A stretch of 64,000 nt of DNA, from NCBI RefSeq assembly GCF_003148645.1, contig NZ_QGGP01000002.1:355525-419524 (forward strand), read 5' to 3'. The position numbers were made by a program, and so were the translations under genes. Below are positions 8,063 through 16,285 of the stretch, one piece after another. Position 1 is the stretch's first letter; each line of letters begins with the position of its first letter. This DNA is from Xanthomarina spongicola. GTDB taxonomy: Bacteria > Bacteroidota > Bacteroidia > Flavobacteriales > Flavobacteriaceae. The notes under the pieces were generated by a model. It did no database searches, was not told where the DNA came from, and saw only the letters and a list, made by a program, of their open reading frames with translations.

Positions 8063-8708
8063 TTTTATAATAGTTATTTAAAACCGATTTTCTACCAATT
8101 GTTTTAGTAATAATATCTTTTTCTAAATCCCAACCTCTAGCAGGCGAATATTGACGACCATACCATATAATTTGAAGATGTAAATCGTTCCATAATTCTT
8201 TAGGAAACAATCTTTTAGCATCTTTTTCTGTTTGAACAACATTTTTCCCATTTGTAAAACCCCAACGATACATTAGTCTATGTATATGTGTATCTACTGG
8301 AAAAGCAGGAATACCAAAAGCTTGAGATAAAACAACTGCTGCAGTTTTGTGTCCAACGGCTGGTAACTCTTCTAGTTCTTCGTACGTTTTTGGTACTTGA
8401 CCATTATGTTTGTCAATTATTATTTTTGAAAGCCCGAAAATACCTTTGCTTTTCATTGGAGATAAACCAACAGGTTTAATAATTTCTCTAATTTCTTCAA
8501 TAGATAATTTTACCATATCATATGGATTATCTGCCTTTGCGAATAATAATGGTGTTATCTGGTTTACACGTACATCTGTACTTTGTGCAGACATTAAAAC
8601 GGCAATTAATAAAGTGTAAGGATCTTTATGATTTAATGGAACAGGAATAGTAGGATACAGTTTGTTTAACGTATTTATAACAAAATCTACCTTTTCTTGT
8701 TTAGTCAT
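8049..8708 (-). CDS. nth: Endonuclease III, cysteine-free (no Fe-S cluster)
   Basis: This is a base-excision repair DNA glycosylase/AP lyase of the HhH-GPD family. The helix-hairpin-helix LEELPAVGHKTAAVVLSQAF carries catalytic Lys121, and PVDTHIHRL carries catalytic Asp139; both match E. coli Nth K120 and D138. The usual C-terminal CX6CX2CX5C ligands of the [4Fe-4S] cluster are absent: the segment reads GRQYSPARGWDLEKDII, and the whole 219-residue protein has no cysteine. The length is close to the family norm, so this is a cluster-less variant and not a truncation. It is convergent with the sigma-factor unit across a shared terminator and divergent from the peroxiredoxin gene. Confidence 0.93.
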   Translation of the reverse strand: MTKQEKVDFVINTLNKLYPTIPVPLNHKDPYTLLIAVLMSAQSTDVRVNQITPLLFAKADNPYDMVKLSIEEIREIIKPVGLSPMKSKGIFGLSKIIIDKHNGQVPKTYEELEELPAVGHKTAAVVLSQAFGIPAFPVDTHIHRLMYRWGFTNGKNVVQTEKDAKRLFPKELWNDLHLQIIWYGRQYSPARGWDLEKDIITKTIGRKSVLNNYYKTKKS

Positions 8709-8749
8709 AAGTTGTATTTTTGCAAAAATTAAAGTTTAACAAATATACT

Positions 8750-9202
8750 ATGACAAATTTAGAACCAGGAGATAAAGCACCAGATTTTACTTCTAAAGAC
8801 CAAGATGGAAACACTATTTCTTTAGCAGATTATAAAGGAAAAAAACTGGTTTTATTCTTTTATCCAAAGGCTAGTACACCAGGTTGTACAGCAGAAGCTT
8901 GTAATTTAAGTGATAATTACTCAAGATTCCAAAAAGCAGGTTATGATATCCTTGGAGTAAGTGCTGATAGTGAAAAGCGACAAACTAATTTTAGAAATAA
9001 ATATAAGTTTCCTTATCCATTATTAGCAGATGAAGATAAATCCGTTATTAAGGCCTTTGGTGTTTGGGGACCAAAAAAATTTATGGGACGTGAGTATGAT
9101 GGTATTCACAGAACCACATTTGTTATTGATGAAAATGGTATTATTGAAGATGTTATATTAAAAGTAAAAACTAAAGAGCACACTAATCAAATATTGAAAT
9201 AA
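8750..9202 (+). CDS. bcp: Thioredoxin-dependent peroxiredoxin (Bcp/PrxQ)
   Basis: This enzyme reduces hydroperoxides. With the start at MTNLEPGDKAPDF the protein has 150 residues, standard for Bcp. The peroxidatic Cys46 sits in STPGCTAEAC with the resolving Cys51 five residues on, the PrxQ pattern. The open frame extends ten codons upstream to a TTG, but family N-termini begin at this ATG. A -7-like TATTTTTG lies at 8715-8722 without a well-spaced TTG. The gene is monocistronic and bounded by a strong terminator. Confidence 0.95.
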   Translation: MTNLEPGDKAPDFTSKDQDGNTISLADYKGKKLVLFFYPKASTPGCTAEACNLSDNYSRFQKAGYDILGVSADSEKRQTNFRNKYKFPYPLLADEDKSVIKAFGVWGPKKFMGREYDGIHRTTFVIDENGIIEDVILKVKTKEHTNQILK

Positions 9203-9231
9203 AAAAAGCGACCAATTTTGGTCGCTTTTTA
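9203..9231. terminator. Bidirectional terminator after bcp
   Basis: AAAAAGCGACC (9203-9213) pairs with GGTCGCTTTTT (9220-9230) over a 6-base loop, flanked by A- and T-runs. It serves bcp and the convergent gene to its right. Confidence 0.88.
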
Positions 9232-9247
9232 GTTTGAAAATTATTTT

Positions 9248-10699
9248 TTATTCATCTCTAAAAACTTCTTCAGTTTCGCAACCAAATAAACTTTTTTCTT
9301 TTATTAATTTTGAAACACCTTCAGGTAACATAGCTTCCCAGCCTTCTTCACCATCTGCTATCATTTTTAAAACTGTTCTTGAAAAAACCGATAAAATACT
9401 TGTGTCATAATCTGCAATATCTATAACCTTTCCATTGTATTTAAAGAATTTATACAATTCCTTCATTCTTGGATGTACTTTTAGGTTTTCACTATTTGTT
9501 ATTGTACCATCTTCATTTTGCATAGGATATAGATACACTCGTAAATCCTTGAAGAATAGTTTTCCAAAGGCTTCTAAAATACCACCACTTAAATGACGAT
9601 AATATTTTTCATCGAAAATATCCACAAGGTTGTTTACTCCCATTGCAAGTCCCATACGACTTTTTGTGTATTGAGAGAAGTATTCTACTAATTTATAAAA
9701 TTCCTGAAAATTTGAGATTAAAACAGTTTGCCCTAAAGAACAAAGAAGTTTTGCCCTATCCATAAAATCTTGTTCATCAATTTCTCCTTCAGCACGTAAA
9801 TTGGATAATGTTATTTCAAAAACTACTTGGGTTTTATCTAAATCAACTTTATTTTCTTTAATAAACATGTCGTAAGATTTTTGAAACATGTCCATATTTA
9901 CTTTAGTAACAGGTCTAAAACTACCTCTAAGAGCTAAGATGTTTTTCTTATAAAGAACCCTTGCAGGTAGAACATTATTACCATCTGGTGCAAACATAAC
10001 GGCATCTGTCATGCCATTTTTAACTAATTGTAAGCTCATTAAACGGTTGTCAACATCTTCGAAAACTGGTCCAGAAAAGTTAATCGTATCAATTTCTAAT
10101 TGATCTTTGTCTAAATGGTCGTATAAATAACGCAGCAACTTTTTTGGCTCATTGTATTTATAGAAAGCGCCATACATTAAATTAGTACCTAAAACACCTA
10201 AAGTTTCTTGTTGCAATCTAGCATCATTCTCTTTAAAACGTAGGTGCAAAATAATTTCGTTATAATCTTGATCTGCTTCAATTTGATACCTTATACCAAC
10301 CCAACCATGTCCTTTATATTTTTTGGCAAAGTCAATAGTTGTAACAGTATTAGCAAATGAAAAGAATAATTTATTAGGATGTTTATCTCTAGTTAATCTT
10401 TTTTCAATAAGACTAATTTCATGATCTAACATTTTACGTAAACGCGCTTCAGTTACATAACGGCCATCATCTTCAATACCATAAATAGCATCACTAAAAT
10501 CTTTATCGTATGCAGACATTGCCTTTGCAATAGTACCAGAGGCACCACCAGCTCTAAAAAACTGTCTTACAGTTTCTTGACCAGCTCCAATTTCTGCAAA
10601 TGTCCCGTAAATGTTTTCATTTAAATTTATACGAAGTGCTTTAGTTTTTAATGAAGGAATCTCTTCAAACTCTTTATCTCCTTTTAAGCTAATTTCCAT
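9248..10699 (-). CDS. Conserved protein of unknown function (483 aa)
   Basis: I recognise this as a widely conserved Bacteroidota protein that databases label inconsistently; I do not trust either a TonB-receptor or a nucleotidyltransferase label. It has no signal peptide, no membrane segment and no beta-barrel or plug features, so it is probably cytosolic. Conspicuous segments are GTFAEIGAGQETVRQFFRAG near 33-52, GASGTIAKAMSAYDKDFSDA just after, LGVLGTNLMYGAFY near 168, and RMGLAMGVNNLVDIFDEKYY near 345. The glycine-rich N-terminal block could bind a nucleotide, but it is not a Walker A or Rossmann motif. It is monocistronic and divergent from the MBL hydrolase. Confidence 0.8.
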   Translation of the reverse strand: MEISLKGDKEFEEIPSLKTKALRINLNENIYGTFAEIGAGQETVRQFFRAGGASGTIAKAMSAYDKDFSDAIYGIEDDGRYVTEARLRKMLDHEISLIEKRLTRDKHPNKLFFSFANTVTTIDFAKKYKGHGWVGIRYQIEADQDYNEIILHLRFKENDARLQQETLGVLGTNLMYGAFYKYNEPKKLLRYLYDHLDKDQLEIDTINFSGPVFEDVDNRLMSLQLVKNGMTDAVMFAPDGNNVLPARVLYKKNILALRGSFRPVTKVNMDMFQKSYDMFIKENKVDLDKTQVVFEITLSNLRAEGEIDEQDFMDRAKLLCSLGQTVLISNFQEFYKLVEYFSQYTKSRMGLAMGVNNLVDIFDEKYYRHLSGGILEAFGKLFFKDLRVYLYPMQNEDGTITNSENLKVHPRMKELYKFFKYNGKVIDIADYDTSILSVFSRTVLKMIADGEEGWEAMLPEGVSKLIKEKSLFGCETEEVFRDE

Positions 10700-10790
10700 T
10701 CTAGATTGCGATTATTTCTTAAACACAAAGGTATTAAATTACCATGTTAAACAAAAAAATAACCTTATTTTTGTTTTAAAATAAAAAGGA

Positions 10791-11552
10791 TTGAAAATTA
10801 CATTTTTAGGTACAGGAACTTCTCAGGGGATCCCAGTTATTGGAAGCTCTCATCCTGTTTGTTTAAGTACAAATTCTAAAGATAAAAGGTTACGTGTTTC
10901 GGTATTAATAGAGTGGGATAATTTTTCCTATGTTATAGATTGTGGACCAGATTTTAGGCACCAAATGTTGAAAGCCTCTTGTACAAAACTGGATGGCATA
11001 CTTTTTACACATGAACACGCAGATCATACTGCAGGATTAGATGATATTAGACCTTACTTTTTTAGACAAGGAGATATTCCTATTTATGCGCATAAGCGTG
11101 TTATAAGCGAGCTTAAGCGAAGATTCGATTATATTTTTGAAATAGAAAACAAATATCCTGGTGCTCCTGGCGTATCAATTAATGAAATTGAAAACAAGCC
11201 TTTTAAAATTTCAAACTTGGAAGTTATACCTATTAATGGGTTACATTATAATCTTCAAGTATTTGGATATAGATTAAATAAGTTTGCATACTTGACTGAT
11301 ATGAAAACTCTTGAAGCTAAAGAAATTAAAAAACTTAAAGGTTTAGATGTTTTAGTTGTAAATGCTCTAAGGGAAACGCCACATATTTCTCATTTTAATT
11401 TAGAAGAAGCTTTAGATTTTATAAAAAAAGTAAATCCTAAAAAAGCCTATTTAACACATATTAGTCATCTATTAGGTTTTCATGACGAAGTACAACAAAA
11501 ATTACCAGAAAACGTTTTTCTGGCTTACGATAACTTACAAATTACTATATAA
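10791..11552 (+). CDS. MBL-fold metallo-hydrolase (PhnP-like)
   Basis: A metallo-beta-lactamase-fold hydrolase with HEHADH at 74-79 (THEHADHTAGLDD) and further ligands in LTDM and LTHISH. The N-terminus MKITFLGTGTSQGIPVIGS resembles PhnP/RNase Z-like phosphodiesterases. The start is a TTG at 10791, chosen because the family begins exactly there; an AAAAAGGA tract abuts it too closely to be a canonical ribosome site. The stop codon overlaps the next start by one base, so the pair is translationally coupled. Cyclic phosphodiesterase activity is plausible, the substrate unknown. Confidence 0.88.
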   Translation: MKITFLGTGTSQGIPVIGSSHPVCLSTNSKDKRLRVSVLIEWDNFSYVIDCGPDFRHQMLKASCTKLDGILFTHEHADHTAGLDDIRPYFFRQGDIPIYAHKRVISELKRRFDYIFEIENKYPGAPGVSINEIENKPFKISNLEVIPINGLHYNLQVFGYRLNKFAYLTDMKTLEAKEIKKLKGLDVLVVNALRETPHISHFNLEEALDFIKKVNPKKAYLTHISHLLGFHDEVQQKLPENVFLAYDNLQITI

Positions 11553-12055
11553 TGAAGAATAGAATATTTATGTATCTTTTTATTTTCACGCTTTTACTTG
11601 TTGTTTTTCAATATGTAAATTCAAAAAACATTATTGAATCTTATGATGACAAATACGAAAGAAGTCTAGAAAAATACTTGATTTACCAAGATACTATTTC
11701 AAATTTAAGAGATCAGGTTTTAACCTTATCTGAATTTAAACTAGATGAAACAGAAGCTGCTTTAACTTATTTTGAAGAAAGAGGATATGACGTTACAGAG
11801 TTAATACCTTTTATAAAAGATGAAATATATGAGTTAAATGTTATGAAAGGAGAGGAGCATCCATTAATACCATATGCTTCTATGTCTGGAGGAAAAATGC
11901 TTATAAATTCAATTAGACTCTTAAACCATAAATGGATAATTGCTAATTTTTCAGATGGAAGGTATTGGGGAGAATTGTTTATAGCTTATGAAATAACTGA
12001 AGACGAACAATTAAAATTTAGATTAATCGAATCGTTTTTATACCCAACACAATAA
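11552..12055 (+). CDS. Membrane-anchored protein of unknown function
   Basis: 167 residues: an uncleaved-looking N-terminal hydrophobic segment (6-23), a charged helical region (about 30-70, coiled-coil-like), and a C-terminal soluble domain with GGKMLINSIRLLNHKWIIAN and YWGELFIAYEI. I recognise no characterised family. It overlaps the MBL hydrolase stop by one base, so it is made from the same transcript and probably works with it or is simply co-inherited. Confidence 0.75.
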   Translation: MKNRIFMYLFIFTLLLVVFQYVNSKNIIESYDDKYERSLEKYLIYQDTISNLRDQVLTLSEFKLDETEAALTYFEERGYDVTELIPFIKDEIYELNVMKGEEHPLIPYASMSGGKMLINSIRLLNHKWIIANFSDGRYWGELFIAYEITEDEQLKFRLIESFLYPTQ

Positions 12056-12058
12056 AAA

Positions 12059-12700
12059 TTAAATTCTATCGACTAACCATTTTCTAAATTCGTAAAAGTT
12101 TTGTGGTGCTACACCATGTCCAACTGGAAATTCAGAATACTGATGCTCAATATGCAGTGCATCTAAAAACTTAGGAGCTTTCCTAGCCCATTCAACAGGC
12201 AATACTTGATCAACACTACCATGAGAACAATAAAAACTTAAATGAGAATAGTCTTTCTCTGAGACATTATCTGGAATAATATTCGAGTTTATATAACCAC
12301 TCAAAGCAATTACTTGTTTCACTTTTTCAGGATAGGTTAGAGCTACAGCATAACACAAAATAGTACCTTGACTAAAACCTAACAAAGTAACATTGTCTTT
12401 ATTTACAGGATACTTGCTACATGCTTCATCTATAAAATTGGCTATTAAATCTCTAGAAGATTTTGCCTGTTCGTCATCACTCCATTTGTTTTGTTCTGCA
12501 TCAAAATTAATTGCATACCAAGCATTTCCATAAGGTTGTAATTGATAAGGTGCTTTTAAAGAAATTATAAATAGTTCTTCAGGTAATTCTGAAGCAAACG
12601 AAAACAAGTCGTTTTCATCGCTACCATAACCATGACACATAATTAATAATGGTGCGTTTTCTTTTAAAGTAGAAGGTCTTGTAATATATGATAAACTCAA
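12059..12700 (-). CDS. Alpha/beta-hydrolase, carboxylesterase family
   Basis: A phospholipase/carboxylesterase-type (Abhydrolase_2, YpfH-like) serine hydrolase. The catalytic triad is Ser110 in LGFSQG, Asp164 in GSVDQVLPV and His195 in PVGHGV. LLIMCHGYGSDENDLFSFA gives the oxyanion-hole HG. There is no signal peptide, so it is cytosolic. At 213 residues it has family length. It is the last gene of a packed minus-strand group, 12 bases after the small membrane protein gene. Confidence 0.9.
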   Translation of the reverse strand: MSLSYITRPSTLKENAPLLIMCHGYGSDENDLFSFASELPEELFIISLKAPYQLQPYGNAWYAINFDAEQNKWSDDEQAKSSRDLIANFIDEACSKYPVNKDNVTLLGFSQGTILCYAVALTYPEKVKQVIALSGYINSNIIPDNVSEKDYSHLSFYCSHGSVDQVLPVEWARKAPKFLDALHIEHQYSEFPVGHGVAPQNFYEFRKWLVDRI

Positions 12701-12712
12701 ATTTGTAATTTT

Positions 12713-13039
12713 TTAATTAATGTTTTTAAACCATTCTTGGAATTTTTCGCCTAATAAAGGAATAGGTTTTGCTTCGCCTTTAGCAGCATGGAACATTCCA
12801 AAAATCCAACAAACAAATGTTATTATCCATAAAATGGTTCCTAACCAACTATTTACATAGGCTTCAATAACGTTAGAAGATATTAGCATAATAATTAACC
12901 CAAGCATTTGTCTAATATGGAAAAAAGTGAATGGATTCTTTTTTTCAAGATTCATTATAATGGCTATAATTAATCCAACAAATGTTAAATAGCTAACTAT
13001 AGCTAATGTTCTTCCTTCTTGTATAGTTTGTTCTGTCAT
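12713..13039 (-). CDS. DUF4870/Tic20-like small membrane protein
   Basis: 108 residues with three hydrophobic segments (about 15-30, 45-60 and 66-82). The motif FFHIRQMLGLIIMLI and a WIFGMFHAAKGEAKPIPLLG tail are typical of the DUF4870 / Tic20-like family. Database labels for this family mention import, without biochemical support that I know of. It sits four bases from the dihydroorotase-like gene and 12 from the esterase gene, so it is part of one transcription unit. Confidence 0.75.
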   Translation of the reverse strand: MTEQTIQEGRTLAIVSYLTFVGLIIAIIMNLEKKNPFTFFHIRQMLGLIIMLISSNVIEAYVNSWLGTILWIITFVCWIFGMFHAAKGEAKPIPLLGEKFQEWFKNIN

Positions 13040-13043
13040 GAAT

Positions 13044-14297
13044 TTAATTTAAAATCATTTTATTGTTGGAAATAATACCATACACATTTCCTTTTATGGC
13101 TCTATTTAAGAAGATACTATTTTTTGAAGTAGATATAATGTTTTCTAATCCAAAGGTACTATTTCCACTAGGATTGAATAAGCTTAAATCTGCTCTATTA
13201 CCAATTTGTATTGGTTTGGAAACAATACCAAATCGTTCTTTTCCTTTAGTTAATAATTCTATGGTTTTTTTAGTGCTGAAAGCAGTATTTAGAATTCCAA
13301 AGGCAGATTCTAAACCTATTGTTCCATATTTGGCAAAATCGAATTCTATTTTTTTATGTTCAATATCTAATGGATTATGGTCGCTAGTAACCATGTCAAT
13401 TGTTCCATCTTTAATTCCTTCAACTAACGCGTCAATGTCTTTTTGAGTACGTAAGGGAGGCAATACTTTAAAATTTGTATTAAAACTTGTTAGGTTTTCA
13501 TCTGTTAGAGTAAGGTTGTGTATGGCTACACTACAACTTATATTTAACTTTTTTTGTTTTGCAGCTCGAATTAATTCAACAGATTTAGCAGTAGAAATTG
13601 TTGGAATATGTAGTTTCCCTTCAGTATATTCTAAAAGGAATAAATCTCTTGCTATTTGAAGCTCTTCAGCCATATTTGGTAAACCTTTTAGACCTAAAGA
13701 TGTGCTGGTAATTTCTTCATTCATGACACCATTTCCAGAAATCTTGTTTTCCTGAGGAAAAGAGCAAACCAAACCATCAAAATTGCTTGCATATTGTAAA
13801 GCTATTTTTAAAAGATTTGGATTTTCAATGGGTTTCTGATAATCGCCAAAAGCAATAGCTCCTGCATTTTTCATATCGAATAACTCGGCTAAATCGATAC
13901 CTTTTCCTTCTTTGGTTAATGCTCCAATAGGATATAAATTAACAGCATGTTTTTCTGCTTTAGATTTTATAAAAGAGACATCTGCATTACAATCTATAAC
14001 TGGATTAGTGTTTGGGTTTAATGCAACAGATGTAAAACCTGAAAGAGCAGCAGTCTTTAATCCATTTTCAATAGTCTCTCTTTCTTCATAACCTGGTTGA
14101 CCAAAACTTACACTAGAATCAAACCATCCTTGAGATACACAAAGATTATCTAAATCTAATTCTTTAAAGTTTTTGGTGTTTTTAATGCGTTTAGAAATTT
14201 GAGAAATCGTACCATTTTCAATTAAAATATCGACTGTTTGATTATGGAAATCGCTTTTTGAGTCAATAATAGTGGCAGATTTTAAGAGTACGTTCAT
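13044..14297 (-). CDS. Dihydroorotase homologue lacking metal ligands
   Basis: The whole 417-residue amidohydrolase barrel of a class I dihydroorotase is recognisable (QPGYEERETIENGLKTAALS, VALNPNTNPVID, ISTAKSVELIRAAK, LPPLRTQKDIDALVEGI, SDHNP). However, the first metal motif DxHxH reads D60-S-S-V-S64, and the HxxH-like ligand region reads HIPTIST, so at least three metal-binding His are gone. Asp306 of SDHNP is kept. By analogy with the inactive PyrC' subunits that hold aspartate transcarbamoylase together, this may be structural, with the active enzyme encoded elsewhere. The start overlaps the upstream gene by four bases (ATGA). Confidence 0.85.
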   Translation of the reverse strand: MNVLLKSATIIDSKSDFHNQTVDILIENGTISQISKRIKNTKNFKELDLDNLCVSQGWFDSSVSFGQPGYEERETIENGLKTAALSGFTSVALNPNTNPVIDCNADVSFIKSKAEKHAVNLYPIGALTKEGKGIDLAELFDMKNAGAIAFGDYQKPIENPNLLKIALQYASNFDGLVCSFPQENKISGNGVMNEEITSTSLGLKGLPNMAEELQIARDLFLLEYTEGKLHIPTISTAKSVELIRAAKQKKLNISCSVAIHNLTLTDENLTSFNTNFKVLPPLRTQKDIDALVEGIKDGTIDMVTSDHNPLDIEHKKIEFDFAKYGTIGLESAFGILNTAFSTKKTIELLTKGKERFGIVSKPIQIGNRADLSLFNPSGNSTFGLENIISTSKNSIFLNRAIKGNVYGIISNNKMILN

Positions 14298-16216
14298 TTA
14301 AAATATTTTAAGATGAGCATTTCAATTGCTAAAAAGACTAGTGCAAAAATAACAAACCATTTCCATAGCTCGTTAATTTTTGAGTCACTTTTTAAAGTAT
14401 CGAATAATTTAGCTACTGAATCTGATTGGTTAATATGATTTATTGATGATAAATCTTGATACTGTAAAGAACTTTCTTTTCTATTGTAATTATAGCTTAC
14501 ATTTTCAATTAATTCTGTTTTATTATTTACATTATAAGTACCTGCTATTGTAGGTATTTCGTTAGTTATAATAGATACTTTATTATTAAAATATTGTTGT
14601 TGTGGAATAATGTTTTCTTCACCAAAAGACAAGGATAATATCTCGTCTTGTTGTAAAATTACTGGTATATCGAAAGTGTTTTCTTCTCCAATAGTATAAT
14701 ATAAATTAGATGTTTTTAAACTCTGTTTTCCAATGTTATAAAGTGTTGGAACTATTAAAGGAGAGTTTTTAAAATTTGAATTTTCAGAATTTAAAGCCGA
14801 AGCAAAAACAAACACATTGCTAGTGCTTGCCAAAAATGGATTACCATCTTCAAATTGAAGTGGAGCAGTCGTGTTTCTTGAATTTATTGGATAATAACTT
14901 GATACTTTTGGATACTGAAAATTAGTTACTCTTTTATTAAAAACATCGCTATATAGTGGATGCGAATAATTGATTGTAGTCACTTTCTTTTCAGTCTTAT
15001 TAATAGGACTCATTTGAATATTATAACTCAATAAAAAGTCATTATATGTTTGAAGACTGTTGTTTGTTGATGGTATAATTAAAACAAAGCCTCCATTATT
15101 TGTATACGAAATTAATGCTGTTTTTAAAGAAGAAGGAATACTTTCCAACTCGTTAAGAATAATAAGATTTTGATTTTCAATTTGGCTATAATTTAATTCA
15201 TTTAATATAGTTGAATTAAGTTGAAATTCTCCATCTGTATAAACACGTTTTAAGAAGTCTTCATTAGATTCAGAGATAGAAAGGACTTTTGCTTTATTGG
15301 GTTTATTGATATTAAAAAATAGTGAGTTATCAAATGGTAAATTAGAATCATCAATTACAATTTCTCCTATAATTTTCTGGTCTCTACTTAGAGTGAAGTT
15401 TGCAACAGCCGTTTCTTCGATATTAATTGAAGTCTTTGTAATAAGTTGTCCTTCACTATATAAAGATACAGGCACATTTTCTATAACATTACCTTGATTA
15501 ATAATATTGACAGTCAATTCTAAGTTTGTTGCTGTTTGGTTTGAAATAAACAAACTATCAATTTGTAAATTGTTTGTGGAAACAGGCTTTAATTGTACTG
15601 TGTTTATATTAATAATGGAGTCTAAACTTGGATTAAATTGAGTTTCTTTAATTTGAAAATCTGAAATAATAATTGCTTGTTTCAAGATTCCAGAATCAGG
15701 ACTAAATAAATTTTTACACTTTAATAAAACAGCATCATAAGACAATTGGCTTGGAGCAAAATCTAATTGAAGTAATTCGTTTTTTATAGCATCAATAGAT
15801 GTGTTTCTGTAAGTGGCATTGTTAGTGAAGAGAGTAATTTTTTCACTTTCATCAATGTTTTCAATAAGATCTTGAATAGCCCTTTTAAATAGCTCACCTT
15901 GTTCTCCTTTCGCTTGCATGCTAAAAGAATTATCAAGATAAATAACGGTTTCTTTTTTTGTATTAAAAGTATTTGTTTTTGAGGTGTATGGTTGTGCAAA
16001 AGCCAAAATTAAAGCAGCTAAAAGAAGCATTCTAGCAGTTAATATCAGCCATTTTTTTAGTTGAGAACTTTTTCGAGTTTGAGAGGTTACTTTTTTTAGG
16101 AAAGCCACATTTGTAAAGACTTCTTTTTTAAACTTTCTAAGTTGAAATAAGTGAATAATAATTGGGATAAGCAGCGCAAATAAAGCGTAAAGAAGTTCGG
16201 GATGTTTAAACTGCAT
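14294..16216 (-). CDS. BatA/vWA-domain membrane protein
   Basis: The N-terminus MQFKHPELLYALFALLIPII matches the aerotolerance-regulator (BatA) N-terminal domain, with transmembrane helices at about 8-24 and 57-75. A von Willebrand factor A domain follows with a MIDAS-like DNSFS (D95, S97, S99). A long periplasmic beta-rich region runs to a C-terminal helix (about 618-638). At 640 residues it is the double-domain type common in Bacteroidota, not the 330-residue BatA/B. It is the first gene of the group continuing into the dihydroorotase homologue (four-base overlap). Function in envelope or stress biology is inferred from the family only. Confidence 0.82.
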   Translation of the reverse strand: MQFKHPELLYALFALLIPIIIHLFQLRKFKKEVFTNVAFLKKVTSQTRKSSQLKKWLILTARMLLLAALILAFAQPYTSKTNTFNTKKETVIYLDNSFSMQAKGEQGELFKRAIQDLIENIDESEKITLFTNNATYRNTSIDAIKNELLQLDFAPSQLSYDAVLLKCKNLFSPDSGILKQAIIISDFQIKETQFNPSLDSIININTVQLKPVSTNNLQIDSLFISNQTATNLELTVNIINQGNVIENVPVSLYSEGQLITKTSINIEETAVANFTLSRDQKIIGEIVIDDSNLPFDNSLFFNINKPNKAKVLSISESNEDFLKRVYTDGEFQLNSTILNELNYSQIENQNLIILNELESIPSSLKTALISYTNNGGFVLIIPSTNNSLQTYNDFLLSYNIQMSPINKTEKKVTTINYSHPLYSDVFNKRVTNFQYPKVSSYYPINSRNTTAPLQFEDGNPFLASTSNVFVFASALNSENSNFKNSPLIVPTLYNIGKQSLKTSNLYYTIGEENTFDIPVILQQDEILSLSFGEENIIPQQQYFNNKVSIITNEIPTIAGTYNVNNKTELIENVSYNYNRKESSLQYQDLSSINHINQSDSVAKLFDTLKSDSKINELWKWFVIFALVFLAIEMLILKYFK

Positions 16217-16285
16217 TCCTGTTGTTTATTTACAAAAATAGTGTTTACAATGAAATAGAAAACCTTTTAACAACAAATTAATTAT

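Noticed and set aside
8715-8722. Full promoter for bcp around TATTTTTG
   Set aside because: The nearest TTG gives a spacer of only 15 bases, outside the 17-23 range.
9248-10699. TonB-dependent receptor label for the 483-residue protein
   Set aside because: No signal peptide, plug motif, barrel strands or C-terminal aromatic residue.
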